Shown here one piece after another: positions 1-7,771 of a DNA stretch of 20,408 bases (the stretch's first letter is position 1; the number at the start of each line of letters is the position of its first letter). Below the pieces are notes generated by a model. It was not told the DNA's origin and ran no database searches. It saw only the letters and a list, made by a program, of their open reading frames with translations. The position numbers and the translations under genes are program-made. This DNA is from JAEUSG01 sp964590225 (GTDB lineage Bacteria > Fibrobacterota > OXYB2-FULL-49-7 > JAEUSG01): positions 1-20,408 of the forward strand of contig CAZPWS010000054.1 of NCBI GenBank assembly GCA_964590225.1, given 5' to 3'.

Positions 1-966
1 CGGAAAGCGATTTTCAGAAAGAAGCAGCATGAAATAACTTATGACTGTCGAGTAAAAAACAATAGGAATTTCTTTGCCTTGGAATAACTCTTTTCTAAAT
101 ATTTTTGGAGAGATTCCAATTTTCTTTTTGAATGCTTTATTAAAGAAAGAGATATCTGAGAACCCACTTTCGATAGCAACTACAGAAATTTGTTTATAGG
201 TAGTCTTGAGAAGCATTAAAGCTGTTAGTATTCTTTTGTCAATAATATATCCATAAACACTTTTCCCTGTATAATCCTTGAATATTTTACATAAATATGG
301 TGTGGTATATCCCGCCTTTTTTGCAAGCGTATCAATTTTAATATGTTCCGTATAATGTAAATCCACATATCGGCGTATAGATTCCATAATTTCAAACGAG
401 AAAGGCTTGCAATTTCCCAGAATGGACATTCCCTTTTTAAGAGCCTGCCGGCAGCATTCTGTTAGGAAAATCTTAAAATAATCCCTGACTGTCTCAACCG
501 CTCCTTTATCGTTTGCAGCATATTCCCTGTACATGAGCCGCAGAATATCTGCGATGGTTGATTCCGGAGCGAATTCAATTCTGGTCATATGCCCGGGGGT
601 CTGATAAAAGTTGGGGTGCGGTGGCAGAATTTGATGAAGTACACTTTGAAGTGATTCCGGAAGAGACGGCAATTGGTATCTTTCAAGATTCAAATAGATG
701 TTAAATATTTCCATGCCGCTATCATCTGTTAAAATATCATGCACCTGCCCCATATGAGTTACAGAGAGGGAAGGGCCTTTTTCCGGGTATGTATTTTCGC
801 CAAGAAAATGAGTGCCTTTACCACTTATGATAAGGCTTAAAAGAACTACATCAACCGAATGAAGCTTTTTGGATTTATTAACATAACGAGGAAAATGTTC
901 CAAGCCAAAACCATTGTCTTTAAGTCCTTTTATTCTGTTGAGTTTTGAAATTTGCTGATATTTCAT
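1..966 (-). CDS. AraC-family transcriptional regulator (C-terminus off the window)
   Basis: Reading the minus strand from the ATG at 966 gives 322 codons with no stop before the left edge, so the gene is partial. Residues about 190-295 form an AraC/XylS double helix-turn-helix domain. The first helix pair is near 208-230 (IDTLAKKAGY, then YLCKIFKDYTG). The second is near 258-291, with the family signature A-x-E-x-GF-x-D-x-x-x-F-x-x-x-F-K-K-x-x-G-x-x-P at 264-287. Residues 1-185 are a less conserved N-terminal effector or dimerisation region, probably cupin-like. After the HTH the chain continues with a hydrophobic stretch (about 300-317), beyond the usual AraC end. The gene is divergent from the UroD-like gene at 1058, so it is probably that gene's local regulator (inference). 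The ligand cannot be read from sequence. Confidence 0.9.
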   Translation of the reverse strand, partial: MKYQQISKLNRIKGLKDNGFGLEHFPRYVNKSKKLHSVDVVLLSLIISGKGTHFLGENTYPEKGPSLSVTHMGQVHDILTDDSGMEIFNIYLNLERYQLPSLPESLQSVLHQILPPHPNFYQTPGHMTRIEFAPESTIADILRLMYREYAANDKGAVETVRDYFKIFLTECCRQALKKGMSILGNCKPFSFEIMESIRRYVDLHYTEHIKIDTLAKKAGYTTPYLCKIFKDYTGKSVYGYIIDKRILTALMLLKTTYKQISVVAIESGFSDISFFNKAFKKKIGISPKIFRKELFQGKEIPIVFYSTVISYFMLLLSENRFP

Positions 967-1057
967 AATAATCACCCAGTAAATATTAATATAGACCTGT
1001 TATGATAAATAAACAAGGTATATATTATTAAAATACTCAATTATAAAGGAGCATACG
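967..1057. promoter_or_regulatory. Divergent intergenic region between the AraC regulator and the UroD-like gene
   Basis: These 91 bp are very AT-rich and must hold both divergent promoters. TATATT (1021-1026) is a possible -10 for the rightward gene, but no convincing -35 stands 16-18 bp upstream. That fits a promoter that needs an activator such as the neighbouring AraC protein. A good Shine-Dalgarno sequence, AAAGGAG (1045-1051), lies 6 nt before the ATG at 1058. I see no clear operator repeat. Confidence 0.4.
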
Positions 1058-2056
1058 ATGAATCCAAGACAACGCTTCCATTCCGTCCTAAATTTTAAAC
1101 ATCCAGGAGATCGGTTACCGCTTATTGAATGGGCTGCGTGGTGGGACAAAACAATGGATAGATGGAAGAACGAAGGTTTTCCTGTGGAAGTTACATGGAG
1201 TGATTCTCAGGATTATTTCGGTCTTGATCCGATGTTTGTACTCTATGTGAGAACAGCCTTACCGGGAATACCCCGACCTTCACATCATGGCGATCTAATA
1301 ATTACAGACGAAGAATCGTATGATGCAATTCGCAAGTATCTTTTTACAGATAGCCTACTGGAAGACGCGCGTAAACAGGCTTTGGCTTTTAAGGAAAGAC
1401 ACGAAAGAGGGGAGATTGTTATCAGGGTTTGGCTCGATGGGTTCTTCTGGTTTCCCAGAAAACTCTTTGGTATAGAACCTCATATGTATGCCTTTTATGA
1501 TTATCCGGAACTGATGCATCGAATGAACAGTGAATTGGCAGAATTCAATATAAAGGTATTGCGTGCTGTATTCGATATTATCAAGCCGGATATGGTTGGA
1601 TTTGCTGAAGATATGTCCTATAATCATGGCCCAATGTTGTCAAGGAAATTATATAACGAATTTCTTCTACCATATTATAAGAAAGTAATTCCATGCATTA
1701 AAGAGCATGATATTCGGGTGTTTGTTGATAGTGATGGAGATATAAGCACAATGATTTCTTGGTTTGAGGATGGTGGAATTGATGGAGCATATCCCCTTGA
1801 AAGGCAGGCCGGTGTGGATATTGCAGATATAAGAAAAAACCATCCCAAGTTTCTTATGATGGGTGGCTACGATAAAATGGCCTTAATGCGGGGTGAACCA
1901 GCTATCAGAGCTGAATTTGAACGACTATTGCCGGTTATGAAAAGGGGCGGCTTTATCCCTTCAATGGATCACCAGACTCCTCCCGAGTGTTCACTTGAAA
2001 ATTATAGAGTTTATATAGAGCTTTTCAAGGAGTATGCAGTAAAAGCATCAGCATGA
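1058..2056 (+). CDS. Uroporphyrinogen-decarboxylase-like protein (MtaA/CmuA-type)
   Basis: This 332-residue protein has the overall pattern of the URO-D superfamily: an N-terminal MNPRQRF start, an EDMSYNHGPMLS segment (184-195) followed by a YNEFLLPYYKKV helix, and a C-terminal GGFIPSMDHQTPPECS-x-ENY segment (297-316). The N-terminal arginine-rich substrate loop of true HemE is absent, so heme synthesis is unlikely. Related proteins include corrinoid-dependent methyltransferases (MtaA, CmuA) and many uncharacterised members that sit beside AraC regulators. The start at 1058 is fixed by AAAGGAG 6 nt upstream. The gene stands alone: no corrinoid protein or reductive activator is in the window. 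A divergent AraC regulator suggests induction by a small-molecule substrate (inference). The family is confident, the substrate unknown. Confidence 0.85.
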   Translation: MNPRQRFHSVLNFKHPGDRLPLIEWAAWWDKTMDRWKNEGFPVEVTWSDSQDYFGLDPMFVLYVRTALPGIPRPSHHGDLIITDEESYDAIRKYLFTDSLLEDARKQALAFKERHERGEIVIRVWLDGFFWFPRKLFGIEPHMYAFYDYPELMHRMNSELAEFNIKVLRAVFDIIKPDMVGFAEDMSYNHGPMLSRKLYNEFLLPYYKKVIPCIKEHDIRVFVDSDGDISTMISWFEDGGIDGAYPLERQAGVDIADIRKNHPKFLMMGGYDKMALMRGEPAIRAEFERLLPVMKRGGFIPSMDHQTPPECSLENYRVYIELFKEYAVKASA

Positions 2057-2156
2057 ATAACTGAAGTGGAAAATTGTCCGCAACTGGTAACTTAACATAT
2101 CTTATATTATACACAGTTGTTTCTTGTTTTACCTTTTGTGTAGCTGAAGGCTTTGC

Positions 2157-3707
2157 ATGGCTGAGAGCAGATTACCATACGCTTTGTTGCCTCTTTCGGG
2201 AGCACTACTTATTCTTGCGGCACTTCTGCCGCAGTGGGGAATTGCTGTTCCCGTTGTATTGGCGCTGCTTGCCGCAGTGCTATTTGTCTTTTCGTTCATC
2301 TTTCTTGTTGTTGATGAGGTTAAAGTTCATAAGCGGATCGCCAATGAAACCGATGCTCTTCAGGCCAAGCTCGTGGAAAGCTTTAATGAAATTTTGCGTG
2401 AAAATTCATCTGAAATAGGCTTAACAGATACACTCGGCATCCTCGAAAACGAATCACCGGATGAGGTTAGGGAAAAGGGGTTGTTTGCCCAACTTGAATT
2501 TACAAATGGGTTGTTTAACAGGCAGATTAATTTATTCCGTGCAAAAAACAGAACCATAAACGAGCTTAATAACAGAATTCTTTTTTCAAAACAGCAGCTT
2601 GAAGCCGTTTTCGACGCACAAGCTGATGCCCTTAGTATGGTAGATAATGAAATGAAGGTGTTTAGGCTAAATAAGGCCTATTCGCTTTTGTGTGGGAAGC
2701 CATTAAAAGAGCTCCTCCATCAATCAAGTCATGATGTTGTCCCTGTTACAAATATTGAGCATATAAATCAGGCCGTTCGGCAGGTATTTGAAACAGGCAT
2801 TGCCTCTGCTCCCATTTCGCTCGAGACTGTAGGCGATAGGGAGAGGCGATTTTTTGTTTATAGAGCATTTCCAATCATGGAGGGTGATAAAACAGCCTTT
2901 GTTCTTGAACATTATAGAAATGTAACAGAAGAAAAACGGATGAATGAGCAGCTCATTCGCTCCGCTAATCTTGCCAGCATTGGCACTATGATTGCGGGTA
3001 TAGCTCACGAAATGAACAACCCGCTTTCCGGCATTGCAGGAACCGCTTCTAACATGGTTAGTATGCCGGATTCCTATGGTCTTAATGGTAAGGGAAAGGA
3101 GCGGATTCAGGACATACTTGAGTCGGCTTCAAGAGCAGAAAACATACTTAAAGGACTACTTGATTTATCCAGAAAAAAAGAAGCGCAATTTGTAATCATG
3201 AATATTATTCCAGCTGTTGAAAAGGCTGCGCAGGCTGTACATATTGCGGGATACAACCGCATTAACCGTACTATTACTGTAGAACCAAATTTTAGTCCTG
3301 TTGTTAATTGTGATTCTGCCCGTGTTATTCAGGTGTTTATAAATCTTTTGACAAATGCTGCCCTTTCAACCCTCGAAGCCGAACAAGCGGAATTAAAAAA
3401 GGGGGGGAGCTTCATTCCTAGGATGAATGTATCTATTTCTAAGAGGGGAAATTATGCAGCCGTGAGTATTGCTGATAATGGAGTTGGCATTCCAAACGAT
3501 AAATTGAGCCAGATTTTTGACCCCTTCTTTTCCACACGACCGGCCGGACAGGGTACTGGTCTTGGTTTGTCTATATGCCAGAAAATAATGTTGGAGCATA
3601 ACGGTAGATTAGTGATTGACAGACACAAAAAAGGCGACACTTGTTTTACAGCAGAGTTTCCACTTTCATGTTCTCTGAACCACGGCAAATCTATACAGGG
3701 CTTATAA
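2157..3707 (+). CDS. Membrane PAS-domain sensor histidine kinase
   Basis: This 516-residue kinase starts at the ATG behind GAAGG (2146-2150). Two N-terminal membrane helices (about 10-28 and 33-52) anchor it with almost no periplasmic loop. A likely coiled linker (55-150) follows, then a PAS domain (about 146-262). The HisKA H-box GIAHEMNNPLSG places the phosphorylated histidine at H284. The ATPase domain has an N-box (FINLLTNAAL, N396/N400), G1 DNGVGIP (440-446), F-box DPFFSTR and G2 GTGLGLS (466-472), so it should be active. The PAS domain and lack of a loop suggest it senses a cytoplasmic or membrane cue. It is the first of nine closely spaced genes. The receiver gene begins 5 bp after its stop and is the probable partner. 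An A6G7 run (3395-3407) interrupts the ATPase coding region; see findings. Confidence 0.93.
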   Translation: MAESRLPYALLPLSGALLILAALLPQWGIAVPVVLALLAAVLFVFSFIFLVVDEVKVHKRIANETDALQAKLVESFNEILRENSSEIGLTDTLGILENESPDEVREKGLFAQLEFTNGLFNRQINLFRAKNRTINELNNRILFSKQQLEAVFDAQADALSMVDNEMKVFRLNKAYSLLCGKPLKELLHQSSHDVVPVTNIEHINQAVRQVFETGIASAPISLETVGDRERRFFVYRAFPIMEGDKTAFVLEHYRNVTEEKRMNEQLIRSANLASIGTMIAGIAHEMNNPLSGIAGTASNMVSMPDSYGLNGKGKERIQDILESASRAENILKGLLDLSRKKEAQFVIMNIIPAVEKAAQAVHIAGYNRINRTITVEPNFSPVVNCDSARVIQVFINLLTNAALSTLEAEQAELKKGGSFIPRMNVSISKRGNYAAVSIADNGVGIPNDKLSQIFDPFFSTRPAGQGTGLGLSICQKIMLEHNGRLVIDRHKKGDTCFTAEFPLSCSLNHGKSIQGL

Positions 3708-3712
3708 AAACG

Positions 3713-4615
3713 ATGGAAAGAAAAAAAATACTTATTGTTGACGATGAAAAACTTGTCCGTCAGATGATGGAGGATTACCTTGAAAGGGAGTACGCCATTT
3801 CAACGGAAGAGAGCGCCGATCAGGCTCTTAAAAGAGACGATCTTGCCTCGTTTGAACTTGTAATTTCCGATATAAATATGCCAGGCATACCAGGATATGA
3901 ATTTTTGGGTGAGGTTAAAAAAAGGCATCCCCATATTAGAACAGCGTTAATTACCGCTTACGATGTTGATGACTATGTCAGGATGGCAAAAGAGAATGGA
4001 ATAACCAATATAATAGCCAAAACAGTACCATTCAATTTTGCAGAGCTTGGAAGCATAGTTCACGGATTAATTACCGGTGACATCTTCGGTCTTAAACGGC
4101 ATATGAAACCTGATTTTAGAATTCTCAAGGAGTATGTTGTGTCCGGCTCGTCCGATGCCAAAAGTGTTCGGGAGGATGTATTAAAAGTTTTGCAGGCGGA
4201 GGTTGGCACAACGGGAGAACTAAGGCTTGTGCTCGATGAGGTTGTGACGAATGCCCTGTATCATTCCGTAAGAGATGGCGCAGGAAATGAGAAATACAGG
4301 GAATTTGCGAGTGTAGAGCTTCAGCCAAATGAAAGCTTTACAGTAACCTGTGCAATCGACGAAGAAAAATATGCAGTCTTTATCGCGGACACACAAGGAA
4401 CACTTACAAAGGATATAGTGCTCTATAAAATCGATCGCCATATCAAGGGAGAAGGGGTTCTGGACGATTCCGGCCGTGGCCTTTTTATGTCCCGTATATT
4501 TGCCGACAGGTTTATTGTAAATATTGATCCATGTAAAAGAACAGAGATAGTTATAATAAATTACAGAGAACCCACCTATCATGGCTTCAAGCCGCTTTAT
4601 ATTAACGAGTTATAG
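3713..4615 (+). CDS. Response regulator with receiver domain fused to an anti-sigma-type HATPase domain
   Basis: I start this gene at 3713 (MERKKILIVDDE), 5 bp after the kinase stop. An in-frame ATG at 3641 would add 24 residues inside the kinase gene that do not fit the receiver fold. Residues 1-120 are a CheY-like receiver with acidic pocket D10/D11, phospho-acceptor D53 (VISDINMPG), T81 and K103. Residues about 135-285 look like a GHKL ATPase of the RsbW/HATPase_c_2 class: an N-box-like ELRLVLDEVVTNALYHS with E176/N180, an ADTQG segment at 225-229 and a glycine-rich lid DDSGRGLFMSR at 251-261. There is no DNA-binding domain. RsbW-type domains bind sigma factors or anti-sigma antagonists, or phosphorylate the latter, so the output is probably protein-protein (inference). 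The next gene, a K+ channel subunit, starts 8 bp later. Confidence 0.88.
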   Translation: MERKKILIVDDEKLVRQMMEDYLEREYAISTEESADQALKRDDLASFELVISDINMPGIPGYEFLGEVKKRHPHIRTALITAYDVDDYVRMAKENGITNIIAKTVPFNFAELGSIVHGLITGDIFGLKRHMKPDFRILKEYVVSGSSDAKSVREDVLKVLQAEVGTTGELRLVLDEVVTNALYHSVRDGAGNEKYREFASVELQPNESFTVTCAIDEEKYAVFIADTQGTLTKDIVLYKIDRHIKGEGVLDDSGRGLFMSRIFADRFIVNIDPCKRTEIVIINYREPTYHGFKPLYINEL

Positions 4616-4623
4616 GAAGTTTT

Positions 4624-5994
4624 GTGTCCTTGCCTTTTCGTGATAAAATTCAGACTTTAAATCCAGCATTCAGGATTATACTAAGCTTCCTTTTTGTCAT
4701 TTCTGCCGGAACTCTGCTTTTAAAAACGCCGTTTGCAGTTGAAAAAAGCCACTCTCTTTCATGGCTTGACGCCTTCTTTATGTCAACTTCAGCAACCTGT
4801 GTTACAGGCTTGTCACTAATGGATGTTTCCTCTACTTTTTCTATTTTTGGCGAACTTGTCCTTTTATTACTTATGCAGATTGGGGGAATTGGAGTAATGG
4901 CCATGTCCTCATATCTGTTCCTCTCCTTTGGCAGAGATGCTTCAATGAAACAGCGAATGCTTATTCAAGAATCCTTTGCCGGCGACTATGATGTAAACTG
5001 GAGAACTCTTGTCAGAACGGTTATTCATTTTGTTTTTTACATTGAATTTGGCGGAGCAATTCTTCTTTCTCTCCTCTTTTTTCGCGATATGCCACTCTTA
5101 AATTCGCTCTATTATGGTATGTTTCATTCCGTTTCTGCGTTTTGTAATGGAGGCCTTTCGCTTTTTCCAGATAGCTTTGCTGCTTATCGACATGATGCTT
5201 TAATGAACAGCGTTCTTATCTTGCTGATTATATCTGGAGGCATTGGTTTCTTCGTTATGTGGGAGATAAAGGAATGGTTAAAAAGAAGAAAACGAGAACG
5301 GTATAGGTTTTCACTTCATACTAAAACTGTGTTGTTGCTTACGGTCGCTCTCCTTGTATTTAGCACTGTGGTTATATGGCTTCTTGAAAGCCAAAACTCT
5401 CTTTTCGGCGAATCATTTCTTTCCCGGCTTATACCCTCTTTTTTTCAGGCAACATGTGCCAGAACGGCTGGCTTATCGACAATAGATCTTGCTTGTATGG
5501 GCAACGACTCCATAATGATAATGATGTTTCTGATGTTTATTGGAGCTGCTCCCGGTTCTTGTGCAGGTGGTGTCAAGATAACAACGGTTGCAGTTGTGGC
5601 AGCGCTTTTTTGGAGCAGAATACGAGGGAGAAATACCACCAATATTTTGAGGCGCACACTTTCTTCTGACCTTATAGGCAGAAGCCTGAGCGTTATTATA
5701 GCTTCAGTAGCGTTTATCCTTGTTAGTAATGTTGTACTTATGATAACAGATATCGGTGAGACCCATTTTCAGAGGGAGAGGATGGTCTCATTTCTTTTTG
5801 AGACCTTTTCTGCGTTTGGGACGGTAGGGCTTTCGCTCGGGGTAACTCCATTTTTAAACTCTTTTGGCAAGTTTATAATTATTGCTTTGATGTTTTTCGG
5901 CAGGGTTGGAGTGATGACAATGTTTGTTCAGGCCGTTAATTCGCGTAAAGGTAACTCTGTAGAATATGCCGAAGAAGGGCTCATGATAGGTTAA
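4624..5994 (+). CDS. TrkH/KtrB-family potassium uptake channel subunit
   Basis: This 456-residue integral membrane protein moves K+ (often with Na+) through a pore built from four repeats. All four selectivity-filter loops are visible: TCVTGLS (58-64), FCNGGLS (173-179), ARTAGLS (279-285) and FGTVGLS (398-404). The glycine-rich gating loop GAAPGSCAGGVK (307-318) lies in the third repeat's second helix. The length matches KtrB (about 450) better than the longer TrkH proteins. Translation starts with GTG at 4624 behind AGGAAG (4614-4619), which overlaps the stop of the receiver gene. The cytoplasmic RCK partner follows 14 bp downstream. The two-component pair directly upstream suggests that K+ uptake is co-regulated with that sensor (inference). 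Confidence 0.95.
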   Translation: MSLPFRDKIQTLNPAFRIILSFLFVISAGTLLLKTPFAVEKSHSLSWLDAFFMSTSATCVTGLSLMDVSSTFSIFGELVLLLLMQIGGIGVMAMSSYLFLSFGRDASMKQRMLIQESFAGDYDVNWRTLVRTVIHFVFYIEFGGAILLSLLFFRDMPLLNSLYYGMFHSVSAFCNGGLSLFPDSFAAYRHDALMNSVLILLIISGGIGFFVMWEIKEWLKRRKRERYRFSLHTKTVLLLTVALLVFSTVVIWLLESQNSLFGESFLSRLIPSFFQATCARTAGLSTIDLACMGNDSIMIMMFLMFIGAAPGSCAGGVKITTVAVVAALFWSRIRGRNTTNILRRTLSSDLIGRSLSVIIASVAFILVSNVVLMITDIGETHFQRERMVSFLFETFSAFGTVGLSLGVTPFLNSFGKFIIIALMFFGRVGVMTMFVQAVNSRKGNSVEYAEEGLMIG

Positions 5995-6008
5995 ACAGGG
6001 GAATTAAA

Positions 6009-6665
6009 ATGAAAAAATTCGCTGTAATTGGTTTGTCAACATTCGGACAGGAATTGGCTGTCAATTTGTATAGAATGGGCAACGAAGTGCTTGTCATCGA
6101 CAGAAACAGGGAAAAAATTCAGTCGGTCAGCAAGTTAGTCTCAACAGCAGTTGTAATTGATATCAAGAGCAAGGAAAGCTTAAGGGCCATGGAGCTTGAT
6201 AAAGTTGATGGAGTAATCGTAAGCACTGGTGGGCAGGCCAATACAAGTATTCTCGTAACGCTCTTTTTAAAAGAGCTTGGTGCGAGCCATATTATTGTAA
6301 AAGCAATGGATGACGACCATTCAAAAATACTTAAAAAGCTTGGTGCGGACCAGGTAATTAATCCTGAAATGGATATGGCACAGAATTTAGCAGCAAAACT
6401 TAATGCTCCAAATTTTCTTGAATTTGTCCGCCTTTCCGACGATTACAATATTGTTGAAATCGCTCCTCCATATGAATTTCATGGTAAAACACTTGGCCAG
6501 CTTGAAATGCGTAAAAGGTATGGTGTAACTGTTATCGGTGTGCGGGATGTGATTACCGAAAAATTTACGGTAACGCCGGGCTCGGATTACATTGTCAAAG
6601 ATTCGGAAGTACTAATAGTAATTGGTACAGAAGAGAGCCTTTCGCGATTGAAGGCAGAAAAATAA
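6009..6665 (+). CDS. TrkA/KtrA-family RCK subunit of the potassium channel
   Basis: This 218-residue cytoplasmic protein has one RCK_N and one RCK_C domain, the size expected for KtrA rather than the duplicated TrkA. The N-terminal Rossmann fold shows AVIGLSTFGQELA (5-17) and D31 at the end of the second strand, a nucleotide-binding acid. Residues about 140-215 are the RCK_C ligand-binding domain (VEIAPPYEFHGKTLGQL and following). In this family a ring of such subunits binds ATP/ADP or NAD(H) and gates the membrane subunit encoded just upstream. The pairing with the KtrB-like gene makes the assignment firm. The downstream glycosyltransferase begins 8 bp after its stop. Confidence 0.94.
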   Translation: MKKFAVIGLSTFGQELAVNLYRMGNEVLVIDRNREKIQSVSKLVSTAVVIDIKSKESLRAMELDKVDGVIVSTGGQANTSILVTLFLKELGASHIIVKAMDDDHSKILKKLGADQVINPEMDMAQNLAAKLNAPNFLEFVRLSDDYNIVEIAPPYEFHGKTLGQLEMRKRYGVTVIGVRDVITEKFTVTPGSDYIVKDSEVLIVIGTEESLSRLKAEK

Positions 6666-6673
6666 CCAAATCT

Positions 6674-7771
6674 GTGCAAAAGCCTAAAGTACTTGTAGTA
6701 AACTGGCGCGATATCGAAAATCCAGAGGCGGGTGGGGCAGAAGTTCACTATAATGAAATATTCAGAAGATTAAATGGTGGCTCTTTCGAAATTACTGTTC
6801 TTGCGTCCAAATTCAAGGGAGCGGAGGATTCAACTGTTATTAACGGCGTAAAAACCGTCCGTTTTAGTAATGAGCTTTCGTTTAACTATTGGGTTTATGC
6901 GAATATCGGAAAGTATGTAAAGGAGAATTGTTTCGATCTTGTTGTGGACGATGTCAACAAGATACCGTTTTTTATAAATAAACTCACAAATAAACCGGTA
7001 GTTGCCCTTTTTCACCATCTTTTCGGCAGAAGCATATTTTACGAATGTTCATTTTTGCCAGCTTCATATGTCTGGCTATCAGAGAGGTTAATTGGCCCGC
7101 TATACAAAAAGCGTCCATTTGTAGCGGTTTCGAAGAGTACCTTTGATGAACTTAAAGGGCTGGGGCTTTATGAAAGCGACGGCGCCATCATCCATAATGG
7201 TATTGACTTAACGCTCTATACCCCACTACCCGAAAAGAGAATTAAAAATCATATTGTTTTTGTTGGTCGGATTAAGAGGTATAAAAATACCGGTTTTCTG
7301 GTACGCCTTTTTGCAAAGCTCAAAAAAGAGATTCCTGATTTAAAGATGACTATTGCCGGCGGAGGGGATTTTCTTCCGGAACTTAAAAAGCTTGCTGCGC
7401 CTCACGCTGATATTGTCTGCAAAGGCTTTGTAACCGAAAGTGAAAAAATAGCCCTTTATCGGTCGGCGTCGCTATTTATCAACCCGTCCATAAAGGAGGG
7501 GTGGAGCATAACAAATATCGAATCGTGTGCGTGTGGGACACCTGTATTGGCAAGCGACTCCCCAGGATTAAGAGATTCTGTCCACAACGGAGAAAATGGC
7601 GAGCTGTTTCCCTATGACGATGTTGATAGCTGTGTTCAGGCTGCCGTTCGTATGCTAAAAGATTCCGAAGGCGTCTCTTCGTTAGGTAAAAAGGCACGGC
7701 TATTTGCCGAAAAGTACTCGTGGGACAATTCCGCCAGTCAAATGGGGCTTTTTCTGGAGAAGTTTCTCTAG
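6674..7771 (+). CDS. Glycosyltransferase family 4 protein
   Basis: This 365-residue GT-B fold enzyme starts with GTG at 6674, 8 bp after the RCK gene; no strong Shine-Dalgarno sequence is visible. The N-terminal domain shows GGAEVHYNEIF (20-30), a GT4 acceptor-domain hallmark. The C-terminal donor domain opens with IVFVGRIKRYKN (194-205) and carries the E-x7-E motif (E275 and E283, in KEGWSITNIES), then CGTPVLASDSPGLRDSV (287-303). It should transfer a sugar from a nucleotide-sugar donor to a lipid or glycan acceptor on the cytoplasmic face. The stop is followed with no gap by a flippase-like membrane protein, and the pair probably works on one envelope glycoconjugate (inference). Donor and acceptor are unknown. 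Confidence 0.9.
   Translation: MQKPKVLVVNWRDIENPEAGGAEVHYNEIFRRLNGGSFEITVLASKFKGAEDSTVINGVKTVRFSNELSFNYWVYANIGKYVKENCFDLVVDDVNKIPFFINKLTNKPVVALFHHLFGRSIFYECSFLPASYVWLSERLIGPLYKKRPFVAVSKSTFDELKGLGLYESDGAIIHNGIDLTLYTPLPEKRIKNHIVFVGRIKRYKNTGFLVRLFAKLKKEIPDLKMTIAGGGDFLPELKKLAAPHADIVCKGFVTESEKIALYRSASLFINPSIKEGWSITNIESCACGTPVLASDSPGLRDSVHNGENGELFPYDDVDSCVQAAVRMLKDSEGVSSLGKKARLFAEKYSWDNSASQMGLFLEKFL

Noticed and set aside
1058..2056. HemE (true uroporphyrinogen decarboxylase)
   Set aside because: The N-terminal RQAGRY-type substrate loop is absent and the C-terminal motif is of the MtaA/CmuA-like group.
2074..2108. Promoter for the histidine kinase operon (TTGTCC and TATATT)
   Set aside because: The spacer is 23 bp, too long for sigma70. 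A promoter is expected in 2057-2156 but I cannot place it.
2074..2418. 114-codon open frame upstream of and overlapping the histidine kinase
   Set aside because: No ribosome-binding site, cysteine- and leucine-rich shadow composition, and it overlaps the clear kinase start at 2157.
3641..3712. Longer N-terminus for the receiver protein
   Set aside because: It would add 24 residues inside the kinase gene that do not belong to the receiver fold; ATG 3713 gives the usual receiver start.
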